From positions 119,775-183,774 of the forward strand of contig NZ_JBJXRK010000003.1 of the NCBI RefSeq assembly GCF_046224405.1: a DNA stretch of 64,000 nt, in the 5' to 3' direction. The stretch comes from Gudongella sp046224405 (GTDB lineage: Bacteria > Bacillota > Clostridia > Tissierellales > Tissierellaceae). Made by a program: the position numbers and the translations under genes. The notes beneath the pieces were generated by a model. That model made no database searches, was not told where the DNA came from, and saw only the letters and a list, made by a program, of their open reading frames with translations. Below are positions 42,448 to 51,089 of the stretch, in pieces (within the stretch, counting starts at the first letter, position 1; every line of letters begins with the position of its first letter).

Positions 42448-42984
42448 CTATTTGACAAGACGGTTAACCAGCAGCTGTATACCGATTATTGTCTTGGCAT
42501 CCATGATTTCTCCCCTGTCGATAAGCTTCTTTACCTCTTCAACTGTATAGCTTTCAACATCTATGAATTCCCCTGATTCGAGCTCCTGTTCCCCTGGCTC
42601 TACGTTTTCGCCATAGAAAAGATATATCTTTTCACTGCTAAAGCCTGGTGAGGTGTAGCATTCAAGCAGATATTCAAGCTTCTCCGCAGTATATCCCGTC
42701 TCTTCCTTCAGCTCTCTAAGCGCAGTTTCCTTGGGCTCCTCATTGACCTCAAGCTTTCCCGCCGGAAGTTCTAGAAGAACCTTGTCCGTTGCCTTTCTGT
42801 ACTGCCTTACCAACAGTATCCTGTTTTCCTTGGTCAGTGCAACAATAGCGACGCCACCTGGATGTTCAACAATTTCCCTTTTTGAATATTTCTTGTCAGG
42901 TAGCTCCACGGTGTCAATTCTAAGATTCAAAATCTTGCCCTCGTATATTCTGTCACACTTCATGGTTTTCTCTTCGTAAGTCAT
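42448..42984 (-). CDS. Nudix hydrolase, ADP-ribose pyrophosphatase type
   Basis: A 178-residue Nudix protein with a complete Nudix box: GKLEVNEEPKETALRELKEE then TGY. The N-terminal strand-swap region and HPGGVAIVAL precede it, as in ADP-ribose pyrophosphatases (YqkG/NudF). Position between recN and xerD is common in Clostridia. Confidence 0.92.
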   Translation of the reverse strand: MTYEEKTMKCDRIYEGKILNLRIDTVELPDKKYSKREIVEHPGGVAIVALTKENRILLVRQYRKATDKVLLELPAGKLEVNEEPKETALRELKEETGYTAEKLEYLLECYTSPGFSSEKIYLFYGENVEPGEQELESGEFIDVESYTVEEVKKLIDRGEIMDAKTIIGIQLLVNRLVK

Positions 42985-43044
42985 ACAGATCCCCCTATTT
43001 ATTATTACTGGCTTTATTTATACATAGATTATAGCATAAAAGCT

Positions 43045-44724
43045 CTATTTCTTCATCTTATTTGACATTTGAAGCATTTCTGTTGCGTGTTTTCTAGTTG
43101 TTTCTGTTACCTCCACACCACCGAGCAGTCTGGCCAGCTCCTCGATTCTCTCGTCCTCATGCAACCTCTCGACATTGGTTATGGTTCCCTTTTTGTCCGA
43201 TGACTTTCTAATTGCAAAGTGTGTATCCGCAAGGGCTGCAATCTGCGGCAGATGTGAAATTGAGATTACCTGATGGGCTCCTGAAATTCTTCTTATCTTC
43301 TCTCCAACCACCTGAGCCGTTCTTCCACTTATACCGGTGTCTATCTCGTCGAAAACAAGGGTCGGCATATTGTCCATATCAGCCAGGATCCCTTTAAATG
43401 CAAGCATTATTCTGGACATTTCACCACCTGATATGATTCTTGACAGAGGCTTCAGTTCCTCCCCTGGGTTTGTCGAAATAAGAAATTCAATCTTGTCCAT
43501 ACCCTTTTCGCCAGGCTCCTCAAGCTCCTTGAAATCCACCTTGAACCTCACATTTTCCATATTGAGAGCACTAAGCTCCCTCTCCATGTCCTTGTGAAGC
43601 CTTGTGGAAACTTCCCTTCTGATTTGCCTCAATTGGACGGATTTCTCTATAAGCTTCTCTCTAAGCTTCAATAGCTCCCTTTCAGCATTCTCAAGCTCCA
43701 TGTCAATGTTTAACAGCCTGTCATATCTCACTCCAATTTCATCCCGATAAATCAGGATTTCCCGTACCCTGTTACCATACTTCTTCTTAAGGGAGTTGAT
43801 AAGGTCAAGCCTATCCCTCAGTTCAAACAGCTTCTCCTGGTCTATGTCAAGATTCTCAATGTAATCACTGGTTTCCCTGTGAAGCTCCTGAAGCTCGTAT
43901 AGAAGTGCCTGGAGACCTTCGCCCTTATCCCTGATGAAATGGTCATACCTTCCTGAATGGAAGAACATCTGGATTGCCCTTTCCATTAGCTGTATGGCGC
44001 CCTGCCCTTCATAATCATCCCCCAAAAGGGACAGCGCCTGGTATGTTTCAGCTATTGTCTCCTTGAGATTGTCAAGCCTCTTGAACTCCTGCTCGACATT
44101 TTCGTCATCCTCCTCCGACAGCTTGGCTTCATCAATCTCCTCAATCTGAAATTTCAGCAGGTCCAGCTCCCTCTCCCTTTCCTGGGAGGTAAGCTCAAGT
44201 TCCTTGTGCTTTTTTACAAGACCCTTATATTCCCTGTGGGTGTTTCCCATGGCGGCAAGCAGTTCCTTGCCCTCTTTGGGCATCAATGAGTCAATGATAC
44301 GCATGTGGTTTGCTGTATCCAATAGTGATTGGTGCTCATGCTGGCCGAAAATATCCACAAGGTTGTTTGTAAGAGTCTTTAGTAGGTTTAGGGTCACTGG
44401 TCTTCCGTTGACCCTTGAAACACTTGGATACCCTTCCCAGATCTCCTTCGTCAGGACAAGCACTTCGCTCCTTTCATAACCCAAGGCTTCCAGACTATTC
44501 TGTAGCTGTTCATCCAGGAAAAACATTGCCTCAATTACCGCCTTCTCTTCTCCTGAACGGATCATTTCCCGGCTTGCCCTCCCACCCAGGACCATTTCCA
44601 GTGCTTCAATTATTATGGATTTACCTGAGCCTGTCTCTCCTGTAAGCAGATTTAACCCCTCTGTAAAATCAATTGTCAGATTATCAATAATTGCGAAGTT
44701 CTTAATCCTAAGCTCCTTGAGCAT
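43045..44724 (-). CDS. recN: DNA repair protein RecN
   Basis: A 559-residue SMC-like repair ATPase. Features are MLKELRIKNFAIIDNLTIDF, Walker A GETGSGKSIII, a long coiled coil (about 150-360), signature LSRIISGGEMSRIML, Walker B LVFDEIDTGISG, and the H-loop ISHLPQIA. It acts early in double-strand-break repair. It follows tlyA as in many Firmicutes. No clear LexA box is seen upstream, so SOS control is not evident. Confidence 0.97.
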   Translation of the reverse strand: MLKELRIKNFAIIDNLTIDFTEGLNLLTGETGSGKSIIIEALEMVLGGRASREMIRSGEEKAVIEAMFFLDEQLQNSLEALGYERSEVLVLTKEIWEGYPSVSRVNGRPVTLNLLKTLTNNLVDIFGQHEHQSLLDTANHMRIIDSLMPKEGKELLAAMGNTHREYKGLVKKHKELELTSQERERELDLLKFQIEEIDEAKLSEEDDENVEQEFKRLDNLKETIAETYQALSLLGDDYEGQGAIQLMERAIQMFFHSGRYDHFIRDKGEGLQALLYELQELHRETSDYIENLDIDQEKLFELRDRLDLINSLKKKYGNRVREILIYRDEIGVRYDRLLNIDMELENAERELLKLREKLIEKSVQLRQIRREVSTRLHKDMERELSALNMENVRFKVDFKELEEPGEKGMDKIEFLISTNPGEELKPLSRIISGGEMSRIMLAFKGILADMDNMPTLVFDEIDTGISGRTAQVVGEKIRRISGAHQVISISHLPQIAALADTHFAIRKSSDKKGTITNVERLHEDERIEELARLLGGVEVTETTRKHATEMLQMSNKMKK

Positions 44725-44738
44725 AAGCCTACCTCCAT

Positions 44739-45536
44739 CTATTTAAGGTTTTCGTGTGCCTCTTCAATAACCTGGTCTATCTTTTCCTCATGAATATGAG
44801 CCTCTTCTTTTTTTAGAAGGAGCAGAAATTCTATGTTTCCAGTGGTGCCCGTTATTGGTGAAAACGTAAGGCCATGAGGGTAGAATCCAATTTCCCTGCT
44901 AAAGGCTATCACATTGTCAACCACTTCCCTGTGTGTGGACCGTTCTCTTACAATACCCTTCTTGCCGACCTTTTCCCTTCCAGCCTCGAACTGGGGCTTT
45001 ACAAGTGCAACTACCGCACCATCCTCCTTGAGGAGTCTGTAGGCCACCGGTAAAATGAGTCTCAGGCTTATAAAGCTGACATCGATTGATATAAAATCCA
45101 TGCGGTCTGGGATCGTATCAGTGTCCATATGTCTTATATTTGTCCTCTCTCGGACAACTACCCGGGGATCACTCCTAAGCTTCCAGTCAAGCTGTCCGTA
45201 GCCAACATCAACTGAATAGACCTTGTTAGCACCAGATTGAAGCATACAGTCAGTAAACCCCCCTGTTGATGCTCCCATATCCATGCAAACCGTATCCTGA
45301 AGGTCCAGGTCAAATGCCTCCATGGCCTTTTCAAGCTTCAATCCTCCACGGCTGACATACTTAAGAGGATTGCTTCTTATCCTCATGTCAACATCAAGAG
45401 AGTACTTTTCGCCGGGCTTGTCAACCCGGGAATCTCCAATGAATACTGAGCCTTCCATAATGATTCTTTTTCCCTTTTCCCTTGATTCCACAAGACCCTT
45501 TTCAAATAAAATCACATCTGCTCTTTTCTTTTCCAT
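44739..45536 (-). CDS. tlyA: TlyA family rRNA methyltransferase / hemolysin-like protein
   Basis: An N-terminal S4 domain (KKRADVILFEKGLVESREKGKR) and an FtsJ-like methyltransferase domain (CMDMGASTGGFTDCML, then VKPQFEAGREKVGKKGIVRE). It likely 2'-O-methylates rRNA. GGAG seven bases upstream selects ATG 45536, one base after the oapA stop; the open frame extends 60 bases further without a site. Conserved neighbour of recN. Confidence 0.94.
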   Translation of the reverse strand: MEKKRADVILFEKGLVESREKGKRIIMEGSVFIGDSRVDKPGEKYSLDVDMRIRSNPLKYVSRGGLKLEKAMEAFDLDLQDTVCMDMGASTGGFTDCMLQSGANKVYSVDVGYGQLDWKLRSDPRVVVRERTNIRHMDTDTIPDRMDFISIDVSFISLRLILPVAYRLLKEDGAVVALVKPQFEAGREKVGKKGIVRERSTHREVVDNVIAFSREIGFYPHGLTFSPITGTTGNIEFLLLLKKEEAHIHEEKIDQVIEEAHENLK

Positions 45537-45537
45537 A

Positions 45538-46152
45538 CTATTTCTCCTTGCCCTTCCTGTCCTTGAACTTCTTCTTGGATGCAAACATCTCAACATTGAA
45601 GACCTTTTCCGTAAAATTAACCACTCTTGCCACCTGGTATATTATCTGTTCATGATGATATTCCGCAACTGATTTTCCAACACCTTTTCCTCCCACAGTA
45701 AGTGATGCAGTAAATGCCGTCAATAGAATCGTAAGGATTGTACCGTCTGCAATTCCCACTATCACAACAACCCTGAAGATTATGCTGGTGGCAACTGCAC
45801 CAGATATGATTCCACTTATATCTCCAATAACATCATTGCAGAAGTTACTTACCTGGCTTGAGTTTCTCACAAGCTTGATGGCTGTCCTAGCCTCGTCAAT
45901 CTTGTTGGCCGCCATGGCGTGAAAGGGCTTCTCACTGGCTGCAGTAACTGCTATTCCTATGGTATCAAATAGTATGCCTATGAATATGATTATCAATAGT
46001 ATTATAAATGCAAAAAGGACATCGAGATTCTGCACCAGATTTTCAGCAATCAATGAAATTCCAATGGCAAGAACAAACGTCCAGAAGGTTATAAACAGCA
46101 CCCATCGCATATTGTATTTTATGTAAAAACTCTCATCTTCCTTCTTTGCCAT
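45538..46152 (-). CDS. oapA: OapA-like OLE RNA-associated membrane protein
   Basis: A 204-residue protein with about four hydrophobic segments: roughly 14-34, 42-70, 110-135 and 137-160. The second and third are separated by a basic/polar loop (KIDEARTAIKLVRN), and the C-terminal tail is very basic (KKKFKDRKGKEK). It is encoded directly downstream of the gene-free RNA stretch at 46266-46881 and upstream of tlyA/recN. That position and topology match OapA, the protein that tethers OLE RNA to the membrane. The assignment rests on context, size and topology; I cannot align it here. Confidence 0.82.
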   Translation of the reverse strand: MAKKEDESFYIKYNMRWVLFITFWTFVLAIGISLIAENLVQNLDVLFAFIILLIIIFIGILFDTIGIAVTAASEKPFHAMAANKIDEARTAIKLVRNSSQVSNFCNDVIGDISGIISGAVATSIIFRVVVIVGIADGTILTILLTAFTASLTVGGKGVGKSVAEYHHEQIIYQVARVVNFTEKVFNVEMFASKKKFKDRKGKEK

Positions 46153-46264
46153 CTCTATCCCCCTATGTATAAAAGAAAAGCTGCAAATCTGTTTATGTCA
46201 GCTTCTTATTACTCTCATTAACAAAATTTCATAATATAAGAATGTAGAAATCCACCATGCCTAA

Positions 46265-46292
46265 TAAAAAAGCTGATAGCTTAGCTATCAGC
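46265..46292 (-). terminator. Terminator of the OLE RNA
   Basis: GCTGATAGC and GCTATCAGC pair around TAA (46272-46292), followed on the minus strand by TTTTTTA. It ends the non-coding transcript before oapA. Confidence 0.9.
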
Positions 46293-46881
46293 CCAATAAT
46301 GTGGTAGTAATCTGAGTAAATCTTACGGCTTTAGGTCCAGCAGGATTTCCCTGGAAAGAACTGCCTGTCGCCAGCTCAGCGGTTTCCCTTTAATCTCTCC
46401 ACTACCCTGTTGCCAAAAGTAGAACTGGATTACCACTTAGTCCGCACTGTAATCCTCCGATTACCTCATTATGAACAGTCTAGGAGTTTTCCTCAACAGC
46501 CATTCTATTCCCTAGCCTCTTTTGCAGATTAGGTTTCGATAACAAAACCTGGCAAAACCGGGCCCTGGTTAGGCCAAGTCGAACTTACCATCCGCGCTAC
46601 TCCACTCAAGGCAGGCTACTCTGCACTTTTAATTAAAAATTTATGTCTTGCAGGTTTATCACTACAAGGTACTATTTATCACCCTGCAATGTCTCCACGA
46701 AGGTAGGGTCCACGCCTGCATGCCATTGCAGATCGCCCCATCCTTCTTACTCCTTATGAAGACCCACGACTGGGCGTCGCAAGCCAAACATAAAGAACTT
46801 CATCGATATGCCCTTTGACGGATTTTTAGCCCCGCCTTCAAGAATAGTTGTGCTGACTAGAATACTGTACCACTATCAACT
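46266..46881 (-). ncRNA. ole: OLE RNA (ornate, large, extremophilic RNA)
   Basis: About 615 nt with no usable reading frame on either strand between ispA and an OapA-like gene, the diagnostic position of OLE RNA. The minus-strand transcript would start about 7 bases after a consensus promoter and end at a hairpin plus T-run. Its ends pair: GTGGTA (46873-46868) with TACCAC (46306-46301), enclosing a 573-nt domain. Many internal complementary segments are visible, such as GCAATG with CATTGC near 46690-46730. Base composition is richer in G+C than the flanking intergenic DNA. OLE RNAs are known to form a membrane ribonucleoprotein with OapA and to affect stress and magnesium tolerance. Identity is from context and size, not alignment. 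Confidence 0.88.
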
Positions 46882-46887
46882 AAGCTG

Positions 46888-46916
46888 ATTATATCATGTT
46901 TTTCTTAAAATATCAA
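46888..46916 (-). promoter_or_regulatory. Dedicated promoter of the OLE RNA
   Basis: On the minus strand, TTGATA (46916-46911), a 17-base spacer and a perfect TATAAT (46893-46888). The -35 begins only 6 bases after the ispA stop codon, so OLE RNA need not depend on ispA read-through. Confidence 0.85.
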
Positions 46917-46921
46917 TGTTT

Positions 46922-47776
46922 CTAGACTTCCCTGTGGATAAGTTCACCGGTTAGATCCTGGAAGAATTTAGTGTCCAGATGCTCCAGGCCATTTAACAAT
47001 GAAATGGCTTCATCACTCAATGCTTGAATCATCTCCCTGGTTTCATCCTGTCCATGGAAGCTTAGATAAGTGCTTTTCTCTATTTCACTGTCTTCATCCA
47101 GGTCTAGAAGGTCGTCCTGAAGCTGATAGGCTATCCCAAGCTTCTCACCAAAGGATCGCAAGGTTTCAACATCCTCCTCCGAAGCTCCTCCAGCAATGGC
47201 CCCTGAAAGGATGCTTGCCTGAATAAGAGCTGCTGTCTTTCCCCTATACATTTGGAACAGCTCCTCCTCCGTTATTTTCCTTTTCTCTCCCAGAATATCA
47301 AGTACCTGTCCACCTATCATTCCGGAATGACCGGATGCTTTTGCAATTTCATATCCTGCCCTGACAGCACTCTTGTCATTGCAGGAAATACCAGCCTTGA
47401 ATAGAGTCTGAAAGGCAAGGTTCAAGAGTGCATCTCCTGTCAATATGGCCATTGCCTCGCCAAATTTTTTGTGGCTTGTTGGTTTGCCCCGCCTGAAGTC
47501 ATCATCATCCATAGCCGGCAAATCATCGTGGATCAGGGAATATGTATGTATCATCTCTATTGCCAGAGCATATGGCATGGCATTGTGTATGTAGCTGTCA
47601 TACATTTCATATGCCTTCAGTGTCATAAGTGGTCTCAGCCTCTTTCCACCTGTAAAAAGGCTGTACTCCATGGTCTCCTGAAGCTCCTTTTCGTATTGAT
47701 TCCCCGCCTTGACAGCCTCTTTCAGGCAATGGTCGATGAGCTCAATGTACTCCCTTATGTCCTTAGAATTCGTCAT
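46922..47776 (-). CDS. ispA: Polyprenyl (farnesyl/geranyl) diphosphate synthase
   Basis: A 284-residue trans-isoprenyl diphosphate synthase. GGKRLRP binds IPP. The first aspartate-rich motif is DDLPAMDDDD then FRRGKPT; the second is QLQDDLLDLDED. It makes C10-C20 isoprenoid precursors. It overlaps xseB by 14 bases, so the order is xseA-xseB-ispA. dxs, often next in this cluster, is absent; the OLE RNA and oapA occupy that place. Confidence 0.96.
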   Translation of the reverse strand: MTNSKDIREYIELIDHCLKEAVKAGNQYEKELQETMEYSLFTGGKRLRPLMTLKAYEMYDSYIHNAMPYALAIEMIHTYSLIHDDLPAMDDDDFRRGKPTSHKKFGEAMAILTGDALLNLAFQTLFKAGISCNDKSAVRAGYEIAKASGHSGMIGGQVLDILGEKRKITEEELFQMYRGKTAALIQASILSGAIAGGASEEDVETLRSFGEKLGIAYQLQDDLLDLDEDSEIEKSTYLSFHGQDETREMIQALSDEAISLLNGLEHLDTKFFQDLTGELIHREV

Positions 47777-48017
47777 CTTTCTCCTCCGTGATCAATCCCG
47801 GAAACTCAACCTCTTCAAGGGAATCACCCTTTTCAAGAATCATCCTAACCTCTCCATCAGCCTTGGTAAGTATTTCGTTACAATGGTCATAGACCTTCAT
47901 GGCTTCCTTGAACTTTTTTATTGTCTCATCAAGCTTCAGGTCTTCCTTTTCAAGATCCTCAAGCAGCTCCGTTAGAAGCTTCATACCTTCTTCATATGAC
48001 ATCTTATTGGTATCCAT
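47763..48017 (-). CDS. xseB: Exodeoxyribonuclease VII small subunit
   Basis: An 84-residue helical subunit (MSYEEGMKLLTELLEDLEKEDLKLDETIKKFKEAMKVYDHC), typical XseB. GGAGG 8 bases upstream supports ATG 48017; the open frame extends 45 bases further. It overlaps the end of xseA by 14 bases. Confidence 0.92.
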   Translation of the reverse strand: MDTNKMSYEEGMKLLTELLEDLEKEDLKLDETIKKFKEAMKVYDHCNEILTKADGEVRMILEKGDSLEEVEFPGLITEEKDDEF

Positions 48018-49218
48018 TCTTATCCTCCTCCTTGTCAACAACCATAACATCAGCCCTTCCATCCTTCATTCTGACATATAGTCGTTCATCCTTTGCAAAT
48101 TCAGAGACACTTTTTCTGATATGACCCTGGTGGTCAGTTACAATACCATAGCCCTTTTGGAGTATCCCTTCAGGATTTGAAAGCTGCAGTCTGTTTCCAA
48201 GCTTGGAAAGCTTCCTTTCCTCCATCATCAGTCTTTTCTCCATGGAGTGCTGCAAAACCCGTAAGGCGTTGTCAAGCTCCATCCTCTTGTCCATGATCCT
48301 CTGTTCAGGATTAAGATATGACAAAGTTCTGCCATGGGAAACCAGACTGGACCTCTTGTCACTAATTGAACGCAGAACTATTCTTTCGATTGTCCAGCCA
48401 ACATTCTTAAGCTCATCAAGTAGGGTCTCCCTGTCTGGAACAGCCAGCTCCGCTGCAGCTGAAGGTGTTGAAGCGCGAACATCTGCCACCAGGTCGGCAA
48501 TAGTGAAGTCCGATTCATGTCCAACTGCAGAAATTACAGGAGTTTTGAGATTGAAGATACATCTGGCAAGCTTTTCATCATTGAAGGCAAAAAGCTCCTC
48601 CATGGATCCTCCACCACGGCCTGTTATTATAAGCTCAACATCTTCCATTCCATCCAGTGTCTGTAGGCCTTTTATTATGCTCGAAGGTGCTCCATCCCCC
48701 TGTACAAGGGCTGGAAACACCACTATCTTAACCGGTGGATACCTCCTTTTAAGAATGCTTACAATATCCCTGATTGCAGCCCCTGTGGAGGATGTGACCA
48801 CTCCGATTCTTTTTGGGAAGGCTGGTAGCTCCATCTTGTACTGAGGATCGAAAAGTCCCTCCTCCTGAAGCTTGTCCTTAAGGATATTAAATGCCTTGTA
48901 AAGGTCCCCGATTCCCTGTTTTTCCATCTTTCTAACATAAACCTGATAGCTTCCGTCCTTTTCATAAACGGAAATGCTTCCAGTCACTGTGACCTTGGCT
49001 CCATCCTTGGGCCTGAAATCAACATTTGCATTATCACCCTTGAACATGACACATCTTATTCGGCTTTTTTCATCCTTTAGGCTGAAATACATGTGCCCGC
49101 TATAGTGATGGGTGTAATTGGATATCTCGCCTTCAATCTGGATTGAATTAAGAAGCATATCGCTTCCTATTAGCTTTTTTATGTACTGATTCACTTCACT
49201 AACCATCAATGGTCTCAT
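48004..49218 (-). CDS. xseA: Exodeoxyribonuclease VII large subunit
   Basis: A 404-residue large subunit. An OB-fold N-terminus (VSEVNQYIKKLIGSDMLLNSIQIEGEISN) is followed by IGVVTSSTGAAIRDI and TGRGGGSMEELFAFNDE, then a C-terminal coiled coil. GGGAGG precedes ATG 49218, which starts one base after the TsaD-like gene stop; the open frame extends 96 bases further without a site. Degrades single-stranded DNA to oligonucleotides with XseB. Confidence 0.96.
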   Translation of the reverse strand: MRPLMVSEVNQYIKKLIGSDMLLNSIQIEGEISNYTHHYSGHMYFSLKDEKSRIRCVMFKGDNANVDFRPKDGAKVTVTGSISVYEKDGSYQVYVRKMEKQGIGDLYKAFNILKDKLQEEGLFDPQYKMELPAFPKRIGVVTSSTGAAIRDIVSILKRRYPPVKIVVFPALVQGDGAPSSIIKGLQTLDGMEDVELIITGRGGGSMEELFAFNDEKLARCIFNLKTPVISAVGHESDFTIADLVADVRASTPSAAAELAVPDRETLLDELKNVGWTIERIVLRSISDKRSSLVSHGRTLSYLNPEQRIMDKRMELDNALRVLQHSMEKRLMMEERKLSKLGNRLQLSNPEGILQKGYGIVTDHQGHIRKSVSEFAKDERLYVRMKDGRADVMVVDKEEDKNGYQ

Positions 49219-49219
49219 A

Positions 49220-50161
49220 CTATTCCTCCCATCCTTCCTTACAGGCTGCAAGGTATGCAACTCCAACTCCGTTATCAGTGGACAGGCTCTTGTGCGGAAA
49301 ACATATCTCCACATCCATTTTCCCCTGGGCCAATCCAGTTCTTATTATGCTGTTTGCCGATACTCCACCAACCACATATACCCTGTTCACGTGGTGGTCT
49401 TCCTTGGCTGATTTTATCAACTCCACAATTATCTCCCCAAGGTGGTGGAATAATGTGTAGATGATGTCCTCCCTGCCATATATTCCCTCATCCAATAGCC
49501 TCTTAAAAAGATTCTCATACCCGGACAGGTTTATCCACCCATCCTTCAATTTAGATTGAATCCTCCTGTCTATGAGCCTACCGTCCATTGACATTTCATC
49601 CAGCTCCATGCCACAGGGAAATTCCAAGCCAATATGTACACCAATCCTGTCTATCAGCTGACCCATGCTGATATCAAGACTTCCACCAACCAATTCGGTA
49701 TTAAGGTTATCCTTGGCAACCCTTACACGGACCACCTCGGTGGTTCCACCAGACAAATGTATGGATAGAAAATCCTCATGGGACTTGTTTCCCAGAAGAC
49801 AGGTCCCAATATGTCCTTCCTGATGAGAGAATCTCTTCATGGGTATCCCAAGGGATCTGGAAAGTATCCTTCCAGCATTTTCTCCAGCAAGAAAGACTGG
49901 CATGTAGGATCCTTCAACATTTCTGGGTCTGGTGCTTACCCCAATGGCCTTTATATGGGACAGGTCAGTTGAAAGATCCTCAATCAGAGCCGGCAGGTTC
50001 TTTATATGCTGAAACAGGGCCTCCTGCTGTCGGAGCCCCTTCTTTCCCCTCTCAACAACAAGAGGCTTTCTTCTGTCCTCAATAATTTCACCATACTGGT
50101 CGACTATTGCAATGGATGTGGTGTAATTGCTTGTGTCTATTCCCAGGAAAAGATCATTCAT
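49220..50161 (-). CDS. TsaD/Kae1-like (peptidase M22) protein, second paralogue type
   Basis: A 313-residue ASKHA-fold protein. Markers are GIDTSNYTTSIAIVD, GVSTRPRNVEGSYMPVF, SHQEGHIGT (the HxxxH metal site has H-Q-E-G-H), LSGGTTEVV, VVGGVSANSIIR and STDNGVGVAY. It resembles TsaD but lacks typical TsaD spacing (usually GSL...AA..LA..), and similar proteins sit next to xseA in Clostridia. A role in tRNA t6A modification is not certain. It overlaps nusB by 8 bases. Confidence 0.85.
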   Translation of the reverse strand: MNDLFLGIDTSNYTTSIAIVDQYGEIIEDRRKPLVVERGKKGLRQQEALFQHIKNLPALIEDLSTDLSHIKAIGVSTRPRNVEGSYMPVFLAGENAGRILSRSLGIPMKRFSHQEGHIGTCLLGNKSHEDFLSIHLSGGTTEVVRVRVAKDNLNTELVGGSLDISMGQLIDRIGVHIGLEFPCGMELDEMSMDGRLIDRRIQSKLKDGWINLSGYENLFKRLLDEGIYGREDIIYTLFHHLGEIIVELIKSAKEDHHVNRVYVVGGVSANSIIRTGLAQGKMDVEICFPHKSLSTDNGVGVAYLAACKEGWEE

Positions 50162-50564
50162 CCTTACTCATGGACCTTACAAATCCACCTAACACCCCGT
50201 TGACATATTTATATGAATCGTCTGTGCTGAATTTCTTGGCAATTTCTATTGCCTCATTTATGGAAACCTCAACAGGTATGTCCTCCATATACTGAATTTC
50301 ATATATTGCCAATCTCAAGGTTGCAAGGTCAACCCTTGCAATTCTGTCCAGTGACCATCCCTGTAGGTTATCCTTTATTGACTGGTCTATTTCTTCCCTC
50401 TTGTCCATAACACCTTCAACGACAGCCCTTATATACTCACTTTCCCCTTTGTCGTAGGGAAAGTTGTCAAGAAATGTCTGAAGGGTTTCCTTTGTGAAAT
50501 CCTCATTGCTGGACATCTGGAAAAGCAGCTGCATGGCACCTTCTCTTGCTTGTTTTCTTCCCAT
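50154..50564 (-). CDS. nusB: Transcription antitermination factor NusB
   Basis: A 136-residue all-helical RNA-binding protein (RKQAREGAMQLLFQMSSN, then SLDRIARVDLATLRLAIYEI, then EAIEIAKKFSTDDSYKYVNGVLG). It acts with NusE in rRNA antitermination. Conserved position upstream of xseA and downstream of an Asp23 gene. Confidence 0.96.
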   Translation of the reverse strand: MGRKQAREGAMQLLFQMSSNEDFTKETLQTFLDNFPYDKGESEYIRAVVEGVMDKREEIDQSIKDNLQGWSLDRIARVDLATLRLAIYEIQYMEDIPVEVSINEAIEIAKKFSTDDSYKYVNGVLGGFVRSMSKDE

Positions 50565-50590
50565 TGTTTACTCCTTAGAATGTATTTCTA

Positions 50591-50977
50591 CTATAGCCTA
50601 GAATCCGTCTCTTCGTTCTTGGTTCGATTTATTCCTTCAATATGGACATTTACTTCCTTTACCTTCAGGTCTGTCATGGTTTCAATTGCCCTTTTTGTCT
50701 CCTCCTGAACCTTCAAGCCAACATCGTTTAGCTTGGCACCGTATTCAAGGGTCAAATGCATCTCTACAGTCACTTCCTTGTCGCGAATCTCAACCTTTAC
50801 TCCCTTTCCAGGGTTTTTCTTGCCAAGAAGCTCCGAAATGCCACCTGCAAGATTGCTGCTCATACCGACAACACCTTCAACTTCCATGGCAGCTGTCCCT
50901 GCTATGGTTGCAATAACTTCATTTGATATCTGTATGCTGCCATTTTCAATATACTCCATGTGGTCCTTTTCAGACAT
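50591..50977 (-). CDS. Asp23/Gls24 family envelope stress protein
   Basis: A 128-residue protein (GSIQISNEVIATIAGTAAMEVEGVVGM, then VKVEIRDKEVTVEMHLTLEYG), diagnostic of the DUF322/YqhY group. The gene lies just upstream of nusB, as yqhY does in many Firmicutes. YqhY relatives are linked to lipid or envelope homeostasis. AGGGGTG precedes ATG 50977. A sigma-A-like promoter lies at 51011-51039. Confidence 0.92.
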   Translation of the reverse strand: MSEKDHMEYIENGSIQISNEVIATIAGTAAMEVEGVVGMSSNLAGGISELLGKKNPGKGVKVEIRDKEVTVEMHLTLEYGAKLNDVGLKVQEETKRAIETMTDLKVKEVNVHIEGINRTKNEETDSRL

Positions 50978-51010
50978 ATAAACACCCCTATTCAATAATA
51001 CGTATACCAT

Positions 51011-51039
51011 ATTATAACAAAGCAGGTTGCCCATTACAA
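51011..51039 (-). promoter_or_regulatory. Promoter of the asp23-nusB-xseA-ispA run
   Basis: On the minus strand, TTGTAA (51039-51034), a 17-base spacer and TATAAT (51016-51011). It lies just downstream of the terminator at 51056-51083, so it starts a new transcription unit. Confidence 0.75.
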
Positions 51040-51055
51040 TATGGCCTTATTCCAG

Positions 51056-51083
51056 AGAAAAAGCCTAAAGCTGAGCTTTAGGC
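51056..51083 (-). terminator. Terminator after the CD1247-like gene
   Basis: GCCTAAAGC and GCTTTAGGC pair around a 3-base loop (51063-51083), with a T-run on the minus strand. It isolates efp and the CD1247-like gene from the nusB unit. Confidence 0.85.
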
Positions 51084-51089
51084 ATCTGA

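Noticed and set aside
46266..46881. RNase P RNA, tmRNA or 6S RNA for the 615-nt non-coding stretch
   Set aside because: It is too long for RNase P, tmRNA or 6S RNA, has no tRNA-like CCA end, and the ispA/OapA-like neighbours point to OLE RNA.
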